Positions 42,848 through 51,258 of a stretch of 64,000 bases of DNA are shown here, piece by piece. Location of the stretch: contig JAEWET010000048.1 of assembly GCA_023389195.1 (NCBI GenBank), forward strand, positions 1-64,000, written 5' to 3'. Within the stretch, counting starts at the first letter, position 1; each line of letters begins with the position of its first letter. The notes below the pieces were generated by a model. That model was not told the origin of the DNA. It did not search any database and worked only from the letters and a program-made list of their open reading frames with translations. The position numbers and the translations under genes were made by a program. Source of the stretch: Aliihoeflea sp023389195. GTDB lineage: Bacteria; Pseudomonadota; Alphaproteobacteria; Rhizobiales; Rhizobiaceae.

Positions 42848-44026
42848 TCACGCTGAATGCCCCTTATGCACCACCCGCCGCAAATGCCGCCCCCCGGGCG
42901 ACGTCAGCAACTCATACGCAATCGTCCCCGCCGCAGCCGCCGCCTCGTCGATCGGAATATTCGTCCCGAACAACTCGATCCAGTCGCCATGCCCCACCGC
43001 GCCGGGCCCGAGATCGGTCACGTCGAACAGCGTCAGATCCATCGTCACCCGCCCGAGGATCGGCACGCGCCGCCCGGCGATGAAGCCATTGCCGCCTGCT
43101 GGTCGCGCCTCGCGCAAAGGCACGCCCGAGCCCGAAAGCGCGCGATGCAAGCCATCCGCATACCCAACGGCGGCAATCGCGATCAGCGTGTCGCGCTCCA
43201 GCGTCACCGTGCCGCCATAGCTGACCGCCTCGCCGGCCTTCGCCTCGCGCACCTGTACGATCCGCGCCTCGACGGTGGCGACCGGCCGCATCGGGTTCGC
43301 GAGCCCCGCCTGCGGCGCGCCGCCATAAAGCGCGATGCCCGGCCGCACGATGTCGAATGCGTAGTCGTTCGAAAGGAACGTCCCGGCGGAGTTTGCCAGG
43401 CTTGAAGCGACGCCTTTGAAGAGCCTTTCAACCGATTGGAATGATTCGAGCTGGCGCTGGTTGGCAGGCGAAGCGGGATCGTCTGCGCATGCGAGGTGGC
43501 TCATGACGAGCCGCGGCGTCAGTGCCCGCGTCAGCTTGTTCTCATGGAAGAACCGTGTGACCTGATGGCCGCTCAGCCCGAGCCGGTTCATGCCCGTATC
43601 GACATGCAGCGCGCAGGGGCGCGGCCCGTCCGGCGCGTCCCAGCCATAGGCTTCCCAGAGCGAGATGTCGGCCTCGTCGTTGAGGACCGGGATCAGCCGC
43701 GCCTCGCGATAGGCCTGCGCCGCATGTGGCTCGAAGAGGCCCGCGAGGACATAGATGTCGGCTTCGGGCAGGAGCTTGCGCAGAGCCATGCCTTCCTGCG
43801 GCAGCGCGACGAAGAAGACGCGGCAGCCCTCGGCCCACAGCACCGGCGCGACCACCTCGATGCCGAGCCCATAGGCGTTTGCCTTGACGACACCAGCGAC
43901 GCGCGCCGGCCGCGCCTTGGCCGCCAGCAGGCGATAGTTCGCCGCCAGTGCCTCGACGTCGATCGACAGACGACCGCCGCAGATGCGCGGATCGATGTCA
44001 GCCGGATTCGCTGCGAAGAACGCCAA
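42848..44026 (-). CDS. alr: Alanine racemase
   Basis: PLP enzyme interconverting L- and D-alanine for peptidoglycan. The 392 residues have the PLP lysine K48 in VVKANAYGLG, the HVDTGMNRLGL segment, and the second catalytic base Tyr in AAVGYADGLHRALSG. It starts at a TTG directly following the TAG of dnaB and in the same reading frame, with no Shine-Dalgarno of its own, so it probably depends on reinitiation after dnaB. The 3' end abuts the RIME-like repeat. Confidence 0.92.
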   Translation of the reverse strand: MAFFAANPADIDPRICGGRLSIDVEALAANYRLLAAKARPARVAGVVKANAYGLGIEVVAPVLWAEGCRVFFVALPQEGMALRKLLPEADIYVLAGLFEPHAAQAYREARLIPVLNDEADISLWEAYGWDAPDGPRPCALHVDTGMNRLGLSGHQVTRFFHENKLTRALTPRLVMSHLACADDPASPANQRQLESFQSVERLFKGVASSLANSAGTFLSNDYAFDIVRPGIALYGGAPQAGLANPMRPVATVEARIVQVREAKAGEAVSYGGTVTLERDTLIAIAAVGYADGLHRALSGSGVPLREARPAGGNGFIAGRRVPILGRVTMDLTLFDVTDLGPGAVGHGDWIELFGTNIPIDEAAAAAGTIAYELLTSPGGRHLRRVVHKGHSA

Positions 44027-45517
44027 CTATTCGAACCGCTCGGGCAGGTGATGCTCCTCGGCGAGGTCGGCAAATCGGGTGAATTCGCCGACGAAGGAGA
44101 GCGAAACGGTGCCCGTCGGGCCGTGGCGCTGCTTGGCGATGATCACTTCGGCCTTGCCGCGAACCTCGTTCAGTTTCGTCTCCCACTCTTGATGCTCGAG
44201 CGTGTTCCGCTCGGGCTCTTTGTTCTTGAGGTAATATTCGTCGCGATAGACGAACAGCACCACGTCCGCATCCTGCTCGATCGAGCCCGATTCGCGAAGG
44301 TCGGAAAGCTGCGGCCGCTTGTCGTCGCGGCTTTCGACCTGACGCGAGAGCTGGGAGAGCGCGATGATCGGGACGTTGAGCTCCTTGGCCAGCGACTTCA
44401 GCCCGGTCGTGATCTCGGTGATCTCCTGCACGCGGTTCTGCGCCGACGCCTTGGACGAGCCCTGCATGAGCTGGACGTAGTCGATGACGAGCACGTCGAG
44501 CCCGCGCTGGCGCTTCAGCCGCCGGGCGCGCGCGGAAAGCTGGGCGATCGAGATACCGCCGGTCGCGTCGATGAAAAGAGGGATCTTCTGCAGCGTCTGC
44601 GTGCAGCCGACGAGCTTCTCGAAATCGGCCTCGGTCAGGTCGCCGCGCCGGATCTTGGAGGAAGGCACTTCGGCCTGCTCGGAAATGATACGCGTCGCAA
44701 GCTGCTCGGCCGACATTTCGAGCGAGAAGAACCCGATGACGCCGCCATTCTTCGCCTTGAACGAGCCATCCGCCTGCATCTCCGGCTCGTAGGCATGGGC
44801 GATGTTGAAGGCGATGTTGGTGGCGAGCGACGTCTTGCCCATGCCGGGACGACCGGCAAGGATGATCAGATCGGAAGGCTGCAACCCGCCCATCTTGCCG
44901 TCGAGGTCGCGCAGGCCGGACGAGACGCCCGACAGATGCCCGTCACGCTGATAGGCGGCGGCGGCCATGTCGATCGCGGTCTTCACCGCATCGGAAAAGC
45001 TCTCGAAACCGCCATCATAGCGGCCAGTCTCCGCCAGTTCGAACAGGCGCCGCTCTGCATCCTCGATCTGCGCGGCCGGCGACATGTCGACCGGCGCGTC
45101 ATAGGCGATGTTGACCATGTCCTCGCCGACCGTGATCAGCGCGCGGCGCGTGGCAAGATCGTAGATCGCGCGGCCGTAATCGGCGGCGTTGATGACGTTG
45201 ACGGCTTCTGCCGCGAGCCGCGCCAGATAGTGCGAGACGGTCATCTCGCCGACCTTCTCCTCGGCCGGCAGGAAGGTCTTCAGCGTCACCGGATTGGCCA
45301 TCTTGCCCATCCGGATCAGTTCGCCCGCGACCTCGAAGATCTTGCGGTGCAGCGGCTCGTGGAAATGCTGCGCCTTCAGGAAGTCCGAGACACGGTAAAA
45401 GGCGTCGTTGTTGACGAGGACCGCGCCGAGCAGCGCCTGTTCGGCCTCGATATTGTTCGGGGCTTCGCGATAGAGCGGGGTCTCGACGGGTGCGAGCTTG
45501 CGAGCGGCTTCGGCCAT
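44027..45517 (-). CDS. dnaB: Replicative DNA helicase
   Basis: Hexameric helicase that unwinds DNA ahead of the replisome. The 496 residues have an N-terminal domain (about 15-150), a linker, and a RecA-like motor with Walker A GRPGMGKTS (222-230), the segment GFFSLEMSAEQLATR, and LSQLSRQVESRDDKRPQLSDLR (here cited by start and end). The ATG at 45517 (MAEAARKLAP) is preferred; the open frame reaches 45610. It heads the run dnaB-alr-radA-cvpA-purF-SDR, and alr begins in frame immediately after its stop. Confidence 0.95.
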   Translation of the reverse strand: MAEAARKLAPVETPLYREAPNNIEAEQALLGAVLVNNDAFYRVSDFLKAQHFHEPLHRKIFEVAGELIRMGKMANPVTLKTFLPAEEKVGEMTVSHYLARLAAEAVNVINAADYGRAIYDLATRRALITVGEDMVNIAYDAPVDMSPAAQIEDAERRLFELAETGRYDGGFESFSDAVKTAIDMAAAAYQRDGHLSGVSSGLRDLDGKMGGLQPSDLIILAGRPGMGKTSLATNIAFNIAHAYEPEMQADGSFKAKNGGVIGFFSLEMSAEQLATRIISEQAEVPSSKIRRGDLTEADFEKLVGCTQTLQKIPLFIDATGGISIAQLSARARRLKRQRGLDVLVIDYVQLMQGSSKASAQNRVQEITEITTGLKSLAKELNVPIIALSQLSRQVESRDDKRPQLSDLRESGSIEQDADVVLFVYRDEYYLKNKEPERNTLEHQEWETKLNEVRGKAEVIIAKQRHGPTGTVSLSFVGEFTRFADLAEEHHLPERFE

Positions 45518-45706
45518 TCCATGTCCATCTGTCGGATGCGCCGGACGGGACGAGAAACGTGAATCGCGGCTGGGTGACGAGTGTCTAGCGCGACTGCCCG
45601 AACGGACCAACGGCGAATCGCAAGATCAACATTACTTCACAGCCTGTACGCGGCCAAACACGATCGGTGATTGACATGTGCAAGCGCGCAACAGGCGGCT
45701 AAAGTT

Positions 45707-46963
45707 TTAGGCTTTGCGCCGTCGCCGCTGTTTTGGCGCAGCGGCTTCGTGCGCCAGCACGCGTGCGGTTTCGACCATGTAGTCGCGGGTCAGCGGCAGC
45801 GTGTCGTTGCGCTTTGTCATCTGGATCTGGAACACCATCAAATCCTGCCAGCGAAACGCGCCCTCGGATGCGGCGAGGTAGAATTCCCACATCCGGCAGA
45901 AGCGCTCGTCATAGAGCGCCTTGGCGTGCTCGCGATTGCCCGCGAACCGCTCCCGCCAGTGCCGGATCGTCTCGGCATAGTGGAGGCGCAGGATTTCGAC
46001 GTCGGTCACCATCAGCCCGGAGCGCTCGATCGTTGGCAGCACTTCCGACAGCGCCGGGATGTAGCCACCTGGGAAGATGTGCTTGCGGATGAACGGCGCG
46101 GTCGCCGCCGGCGGCCCCGAGCGGCCGATGGCGTGCAGCACCATGACCCCGTCGGGCTTCAGGAGCTTGGCGCAGGTGTCGAAGAAGGCGCGGTAGTGGT
46201 TGACGCCGACATGCTCGAACATGCCGACCGAAACGATCCGGTCGAACCGCTCCTGCAGGCTGCGATAGTCGCGGATCTCGAAATGGACGTGCCGCTCGAG
46301 CCCCAGCCGGTGTGCGCGGTCGGTCGAGACCTTGTGCTGCTCGTCCGACAGCGTGACGCCGAGGACGTCAGCGTCGAACTCCTGCGCGAGGTAGATGCCG
46401 AGCCCGCCCCAACCCGACCCGATATCGAGGATGCTGAGGCCCGGCCGCATGGCGAGCTTCGCCGCCAGATGCCGCTTCTTGGCAAGTTGCGCCGCGTCCA
46501 GCGTCATGTCCGGCCGCTCGAAATAGGCGCAGGAATACTGCATGTCGTCGTCGAGGAAGAGCCGGTAGAGCTCGCCTGAAAGGTCGTAGTGATGCTTGAC
46601 GTTCGCGCGCGAGCGCGGCGCCGGGTTCCACTGGTGGATGCGCTTGGCGAGCCGCCGCCCGGTTTCGGCAGCCTTCAGCGTTGCCAGCTTGGCATAGGCG
46701 ACGTCGAGATTGGCGTAGGAGAGGCGCACGAAGTCGATCAGGTCGCCTTCGACGAAATCCAGATCGCCGGCCATGTAGGCCTCGGGTACGGCAAGAGAGG
46801 GGTTGAGGGAGATGGCGCGTTCCGCAAGGCGCGTGCGGATCGCAATGTGGATCGGCGTTCCCGAGCCGTCACCAAACCGGTGTAGCTCGCCACGCGCATC
46901 CGTCACGAGCAGGTTTCCGGTTCTGACGAGCCGGCGGCCGAGACGTTTCAGCAACCAGAACAT
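45707..46963 (-). CDS. cfa: Cyclopropane-fatty-acyl-phospholipid synthase
   Basis: SAM-dependent methylene transfer to unsaturated acyl chains of membrane lipids. The 418 residues have an N-terminal lipid-binding region, the family motif ANVKHHYDLSGELYRLFLD, the SAM loop ILDIGSGWGGLGIYLA (about 176-191), and the conserved VGMFEHVG. The C terminus is strongly basic (APKQRRRRKA). The 189-base gap to dnaB upstream of it on the plus strand holds no other gene. Confidence 0.93.
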   Translation of the reverse strand: MFWLLKRLGRRLVRTGNLLVTDARGELHRFGDGSGTPIHIAIRTRLAERAISLNPSLAVPEAYMAGDLDFVEGDLIDFVRLSYANLDVAYAKLATLKAAETGRRLAKRIHQWNPAPRSRANVKHHYDLSGELYRLFLDDDMQYSCAYFERPDMTLDAAQLAKKRHLAAKLAMRPGLSILDIGSGWGGLGIYLAQEFDADVLGVTLSDEQHKVSTDRAHRLGLERHVHFEIRDYRSLQERFDRIVSVGMFEHVGVNHYRAFFDTCAKLLKPDGVMVLHAIGRSGPPAATAPFIRKHIFPGGYIPALSEVLPTIERSGLMVTDVEILRLHYAETIRHWRERFAGNREHAKALYDERFCRMWEFYLAASEGAFRWQDLMVFQIQMTKRNDTLPLTRDYMVETARVLAHEAAAPKQRRRRKA

Positions 46964-47050
46964 CGCAGGACCAAGAGGTTCGACACGATCCCTCTAACGT
47001 AAGGGAAGATGGCCGCGTTTTGAAGGCCGTCGATCGGTCCACCAATGCGA

Positions 47051-47077
47051 AACGCCCGAACCAGAGGTCCGGGCGTT
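47051..47077 (-). terminator. Terminator after rplI
   Basis: Stem AACGCCCG (47051-47058) with CGGGCGTT (47070-47077) and an 11-base loop, about 30 bases beyond the rplI stop on the minus strand. Read on that strand it is followed by TCGCATTGG, a modest T tract. Confidence 0.55.
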
Positions 47078-47106
47078 CCTGAAAGTCCGCGCTGATGAAG
47101 GAGAGC

Positions 47107-47721
47107 TTAGCGCTCCTCGCCCTCGTCGCCGGCAGCTTCTTCGCCTTCGCCGTCGTCTTCGTAGTCCGCTTCCGGATCGAAGAAGGCGTCGGGACGGGCG
47201 TTCTCGTTGATGTCGTCGCCATAGATGGCTTCGGCCGAATCAAGCGTCTCGCCGCGGGCCTGACGCTCGGCTTCATCGGCCGAACGCGCGATGTTGAGCG
47301 TGATCGTCACTTCGACTTCCGGGTGGAGCGCGATGGCGACGTTGGTCAGGCCGATGGTCTTGATCGGCTGGTTGAGCTCGACCTGGTTGCGGCCGACCGA
47401 GAAGCCCTCGGCGGTCACGATGTCGGAGATGTCGCGCGTGGAGACCGAACCGTAGAGCTGGCCGGTTTCGCCGGCGGAACGGACGACCACGAAGGTCTTG
47501 CCGTCGAGCTGGTCGGCGACCTGCTGGGCTTCGTTCTTGCGCTCGAGGTTGCGGGCTTCGAGCTGGGCGCGCTGGCCTTCGAACTTCTTCTTGTTGGCTT
47601 CGTTGGCGCGCAACGCCTTGCCCTGCGGCAGAAGGAAGTTGCGGGCGAACCCGGCCTTGACCTTCACGGTCTCGCCCATCTGGCCGAGCTTGGAAATGCG
47701 TTCAAGCAGGATGACGTCCAT
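47107..47721 (-). CDS. rplI: Ribosomal protein bL9
   Basis: Large-subunit protein at the base of the L1 stalk. The 204 residues start MDVILLERISKLGQMGETV, with the conserved VKAGFARNFLLPQGKA and a long central helix (about 42-75), then the C-terminal domain. An acidic tail of about 50 residues (DPEADYEDDGEGEEAAGDEGEE) extends beyond bacterial norms, typical of alphaproteobacteria. The ATG at 47721 (AAGGAAC upstream) is used; the frame opens to 47874. Confidence 0.95.
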   Translation of the reverse strand: MDVILLERISKLGQMGETVKVKAGFARNFLLPQGKALRANEANKKKFEGQRAQLEARNLERKNEAQQVADQLDGKTFVVVRSAGETGQLYGSVSTRDISDIVTAEGFSVGRNQVELNQPIKTIGLTNVAIALHPEVEVTITLNIARSADEAERQARGETLDSAEAIYGDDINENARPDAFFDPEADYEDDGEGEEAAGDEGEER

Positions 47722-47920
47722 GTCACTGTTCCTTGTCTTCGCGCCGGTCGTCCGGCGGGCAGGAACAGGAAGGAAGAGCCGCGGGCGGCGTCTTCGGGCG
47801 CTGTCCTGCCGGTTGGCAGTTAGGAGCGGTGCGCTCCAACTCGGAAATTCTCGTCTCGCCGTCATGCCGAACATGGCGGGAGGGGTGTCGGAGGCGGCAG
47901 GCCGCCTCCGACGAAGATGC
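47722..47920 (-). promoter_or_regulatory. rpsR-rplI gap with a hairpin
   Basis: 199 bases without a gene. Close after the rpsR stop lies a perfect 11-bp stem (47887-47897 with 47902-47912, loop CAGG) with no T tract, more like a processing or pausing site than a full terminator. Nothing else is recognised. Confidence 0.45.
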
Positions 47921-48169
47921 TTACTTCACGACGTAGGGCAGGAGGCCCAGGAAGCGGGCGCGCTTGATCGCCTTGGCGAGTTCGCGCTGCTTCTTCTGGC
48001 TGACGGCCGTGATGCGGGACGGAACGATCTTGCCGCGCTCGGAAATGTAGCGCTGCAGGAGCTTGACGTCCTTGTAGTCGATCTTCGGGGCGTTGGCGCC
48101 GGAGAACGGGCAGGTCTTGCGGCGGCGGTGGAACGGCCGGCGCGTCGGGATCTGGTTGATGTCGACCAT
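47921..48169 (-). CDS. rpsR: Ribosomal protein bS18
   Basis: Small-subunit protein that binds next to bS6 on the platform. The 82 residues include the family core [20 protein letters not shown] followed by PSRIT and [21 protein letters not shown]. An N-terminal basic stretch ([16 protein letters not shown]) carries one Cys (TCPFSG) typical of S18. The gene starts within the rpsF stop (TAATG), so the two partners are made together. Confidence 0.97.
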
Positions 48170-48654
48170 TATGCGCCAGCTCCTTCAGCCTGGTTGTCGC
48201 GCGGGCGGCGCGGGCCACGATCGTCGCGATCGCCACGGGGACCACGATCGTCACGATCGCGCGGGCCACGGTCGCGGTCGCCGCCGAAGCGGTCGCCGCG
48301 CGGGCCGCGATCGCCGCGATCACCACGGTCGTCGCGCTTCTGCATCATCGCGGACGGGCCTTCCTCATGCGCCTCGACCTTGATGGTCATGAAGCGCAGG
48401 ACGTCTTCCGACAGACCCATCTGGCGTTCCATCTCCTGGATGGCAGCCGCTGGGGCGGTGATGTCCATCAAGGTGTAGTAGGCCTTGCGGTTCTTGTTGA
48501 TGCGGTAGGTGAGGGACTTGAGGCCCCAGTTCTCGACCCGGCCGATCGAACCTTCATGCGCTTCGATGACACCCTTGTACTGTTCGACGAGGGCATCGAC
48601 CTGCTGCGCGGAGAGGTCCTGGCGGGCAAGAAACACGTGTTCGTAAAGTGCCAT
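48169..48654 (-). CDS. rpsF: Ribosomal protein bS6 with Arg/Gly/Asp-rich tail
   Basis: Small-subunit protein bS6. Residues 1-100 are the S6 fold ([20 protein letters not shown]..., [20 protein letters not shown]). The last 50 or so residues are a low-complexity tail of [10 protein letters not shown] and DRDDRGPRG units, encoded by repetitive DNA. In E. coli the S6 tail is the substrate of RimK glutamylation; here the tail is not glutamate-terminated (ends NQAEGAGA), which bears on the RimK-like gene at 18080. The ATG at 48654 is preferred to the upstream frame opening. Confidence 0.95.
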
Positions 48655-49011
48655 GTTTTCTTTGCCTTTCTTCGTTTCCCTGCACGGCGCCAGCGGCAAA
48701 AGCCTCATCAACTTCTCTCACCCGCGAGGCGGGAAGAAAGGCTGTGGTCGAGACGGTCGAGAGCGGAGACACGGGAGGCCGAAGGCACCTGGCCTTCATT
48801 CACGTGCGATTTTCATCGAAAAACGCGCATGGCCCTCCGTTCAGCCCCCAGCTAGGACCGGCAGAGTGCGGCTCATATACACCATCTTCGCCGCGATGCA
48901 ATCCTCGGGCGCCGACAGGACGCCATTTGCCCGCCAGCCTTGACTTTGCGGCCCGGCCTGCGCCACACGCTTTGCCACGAATACGGACCGGACGACCAGA
49001 GGAGACGCGCC
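48655..49011. other. Divergent rpsF / fabD control region
   Basis: 357 bases with no gene. It must hold promoters for the ribosomal-protein run (minus) and the fatty-acid run (plus). I see a possible minus-strand hairpin (GAAGGC..GCCTTC near 48784-48800) and a plus-strand CTTGAC at 48939, but no good matching -10, so I assign no promoter. Whether an S6:S18 autoregulatory leader is present cannot be judged by eye. Confidence 0.4.
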
Positions 49012-49953
49012 GTGGCGATTGCATTCACCTTCCCGGGACAGGGCAGCCAGTCGGTCGGCATGGGCAAGGACCTCGCTGACGCCTTTCCCGAGGCGCGCGC
49101 GGTGTTCGACGAGGTCGATGCGGCACTGGGCGAAAAGCTCTCCACTCTCATGTGGGAAGGGCCGGAAGAAAAGCTGACCCTCACCGCCAACGCGCAACCG
49201 GCGCTGATGGCCGTATCAATGGCCGCGATCCGCGCCATGGAAGCGCGCGGCTTCGACATGAAGTCGAAAATCGCCTATGTCGCCGGCCATTCGCTCGGCG
49301 AATATTCCGCCCTTTGCGCCGCCGGCATGTTCTCGGTCGCCGATACTGCGCGCCTGTTGCGCACACGCGGCAACGCCATGCAGGCGGCGGTGCCGGTCGG
49401 CGAGGGCGCGATGGCGGCGATCATCGGACTGGAGCAGGATGTCGTGCAGGCGGCCTGCGAAGAGGCGTCATCCAGGGGTGTGTGCCAGATCGCCAACGAC
49501 AATGGCGGCGGCCAGCTCGTCATCTCCGGTTCGAAGGATGCGGTGACCGAAGCTGCCCGCATTGCCACCGAAAAGGGCGCCAAGCGCGCGCTGATGCTCC
49601 CCGTCTCGGCCCCGTTCCATTCGGCGCTGATGTCGCCTGCGGCGGATGCGATGCGCGTTGCGCTCGGCGAGGTCGAAAAGAAGCCGCCGGTCGTGCCCGT
49701 CATCGCCAACGTCACCGTCTCGCCGCTCACCGATCCCGATGCCATCGTCAACAGCCTGGTCGAGCAGGTCACCGGCCAGGTGCGCTGGCGCGAGACGATC
49801 GAGTGGTTCGCCGCGAACGACGTGACGACGCTTTATGAAGTCGGCACCGGCAAGGTCCTCTCCGGTCTTGCCCGCCGCATCAACCGCGACCTGACCCCGG
49901 TGTCGATCACGACGCCGCAGGATGTCGAGACCGCGCTCGCCAATCTGGCCTGA
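49012..49953 (+). CDS. fabD: Malonyl-CoA:ACP transacylase
   Basis: Transfers malonyl from CoA to ACP to supply type II fatty-acid synthesis. The 313 residues have the active-site Ser S94 in AGHSLGEYSA, the His in VSAPFHSALM, and the N-terminal AFTFPGQGSQSVGMG. Start is the GTG at 49012, with GAGGAG about 10 bases earlier. fabG follows after 20 bases; fabD, fabG, acpP and fabF act in one pathway. Confidence 0.95.
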   Translation: MAIAFTFPGQGSQSVGMGKDLADAFPEARAVFDEVDAALGEKLSTLMWEGPEEKLTLTANAQPALMAVSMAAIRAMEARGFDMKSKIAYVAGHSLGEYSALCAAGMFSVADTARLLRTRGNAMQAAVPVGEGAMAAIIGLEQDVVQAACEEASSRGVCQIANDNGGGQLVISGSKDAVTEAARIATEKGAKRALMLPVSAPFHSALMSPAADAMRVALGEVEKKPPVVPVIANVTVSPLTDPDAIVNSLVEQVTGQVRWRETIEWFAANDVTTLYEVGTGKVLSGLARRINRDLTPVSITTPQDVETALANLA

Positions 49954-49973
49954 TACATCCGAAAGGAAGCCAC

Positions 49974-50711
49974 ATGTTCGATTTGACTGGAAAGAAGGCG
50001 CTCGTTACCGGCGCGACCGGCGGCATCGGCGAGGCGGTCGCCCGCGCGCTGCACGCGGCCGGCGCCACCGTCGGCATCCACGGCACCCGCGTCGAAAAGC
50101 TCGAGGCGCTGGCGGCCGAACTCGGCGATCGCGTGAAGATCTTCCCTGCCAACCTTTCGGACCGGGAAGCCGTCAAGGAACTCGGCAAGAAGGCCGAGGC
50201 CGAGCTGGAAGGCGTCGACATCCTCGTCAACAATGCCGGCATCACCCGCGACGGGCTGTTTGTTCGCATGTCGGACGACGATTGGGATTCCGTGCTCGAC
50301 GTCAATCTGGGCGCCGTCTTCCGCCTGACGCGCGAACTGACGCACCCGATGATGCGCCGCCGTTCCGGCCGCATCATCAACATCACCTCCGTCGTCGGCG
50401 TGACCGGCAATCCGGGCCAGGCGAATTATTGCGCCTCCAAGGCCGGGCTGATCGGCTTTTCCAAGTCGCTGGCGCAGGAGATCGCGACGCGCAACGTTAC
50501 CGTCAACTGCGTTGCCCCCGGCTTCATCGAATCGGCCATGACCGACAAGCTGAACGACAAGCAGCGCGAAGCGATCATGGGCGCGATCCCGATGAAGAAG
50601 ATGGGCAAGGGCGACGACATCGCCGCTGCCGTGATCTACCTCGCCTCGGACGCTGGCGGCTACGTCACCGGCCAGACGCTGCACGTCAATGGCGGCATGG
50701 CGATGATCTGA
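49974..50711 (+). CDS. fabG: 3-oxoacyl-ACP reductase
   Basis: NADPH-dependent reduction of 3-ketoacyl-ACP in elongation. The 245 residues are a classical SDR: TGATGGIG (12-19), NNAG (86-89), catalytic S139, Y152 and K156 in NYCASKAG. AAGGAAG precedes the ATG. All catalytic residues are intact, unlike the SDR at 38400. It lies between fabD and acpP. Confidence 0.95.
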   Translation: MFDLTGKKALVTGATGGIGEAVARALHAAGATVGIHGTRVEKLEALAAELGDRVKIFPANLSDREAVKELGKKAEAELEGVDILVNNAGITRDGLFVRMSDDDWDSVLDVNLGAVFRLTRELTHPMMRRRSGRIINITSVVGVTGNPGQANYCASKAGLIGFSKSLAQEIATRNVTVNCVAPGFIESAMTDKLNDKQREAIMGAIPMKKMGKGDDIAAAVIYLASDAGGYVTGQTLHVNGGMAMI

Positions 50712-50894
50712 TCGCCTTGGCTGGAAACGGTGCGAGGGCGCTCTTTTCAACCGAAAAGCGAACGCTTTCGCCTTGGAACCAGCCCGGAAGTCGTGTAATC
50801 GGGCCGCAATTGCCGCCGGTACGGGGCAATGCAACCTCGTTCCTCACCGCAACGGAACAGTATGCCGCCTGCCGGATTTGAAGGCATCTTAAAG

Positions 50895-50923
50895 CTTGAT
50901 TAGCCGCTATCGGGCGGCTAACG
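50895..50923 (+). promoter_or_regulatory. Promoter candidate for acpP, overlapping a palindrome
   Basis: CTTGAT (50895-50900), 17-base spacer, CTAACG (50918-50923), 47 bases before acpP. The palindrome TTAGCCGC..GCGGCTAA (50900-50907 with 50914-50921) covers the spacer and -10, which could be a repressor site or chance. Confidence 0.4.
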
Positions 50924-50969
50924 AAGACCGAACACCATACGCAAACCACAAACTCGAGGGTTTTTCGAA

Positions 50970-51206
50970 ATGAGCGATACCGCAGAACGGGTCAAGAAGA
51001 TCGTCGTCGAACACCTTGGCGTCGAAGCCGACAAGGTCACGGAAGGCGCGAGCTTCATCGACGATCTGGGCGCAGACAGCCTGGACACCGTCGAACTCGT
51101 CATGGCCTTCGAGGAAGAATTCGGCGTGGAAATCCCGGACGATGCCGCCGAGACGATCCTGACGGTCGGCGACGCCGTCAAGTTCATCGAGAAGGCCACC
51201 GCCTGA
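50970..51206 (+). CDS. acpP: Acyl carrier protein
   Basis: Carries growing acyl chains on a 4'-phosphopantetheine arm. The 78 residues have the modified Ser S37 in GADSLDTVELVM, the acidic recognition helix and the FIDDLGAD start typical of AcpP. It is activated by the AcpS encoded at 9912. It has its own upstream promoter candidate, which fits the high AcpP levels of bacteria. fabF follows after 52 bases. Confidence 0.97.
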   Translation: MSDTAERVKKIVVEHLGVEADKVTEGASFIDDLGADSLDTVELVMAFEEEFGVEIPDDAAETILTVGDAVKFIEKATA

Positions 51207-51258
51207 TCCGATTGCCGCGCAGCGGAAACATGTTCACGATTTTGAGGGAGGACGGCCA

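Noticed and set aside
42654..42851. Short peptides rich in WPAGHLPLKGG on both strands of the RIME-like element
   Set aside because: These are translations of the inverted repeat arms, a known source of false ORFs in rhizobial genomes.
43496..45562. 688-residue frame antisense to alr and dnaB
   Set aside because: Spans two real genes on the other strand; no motifs.
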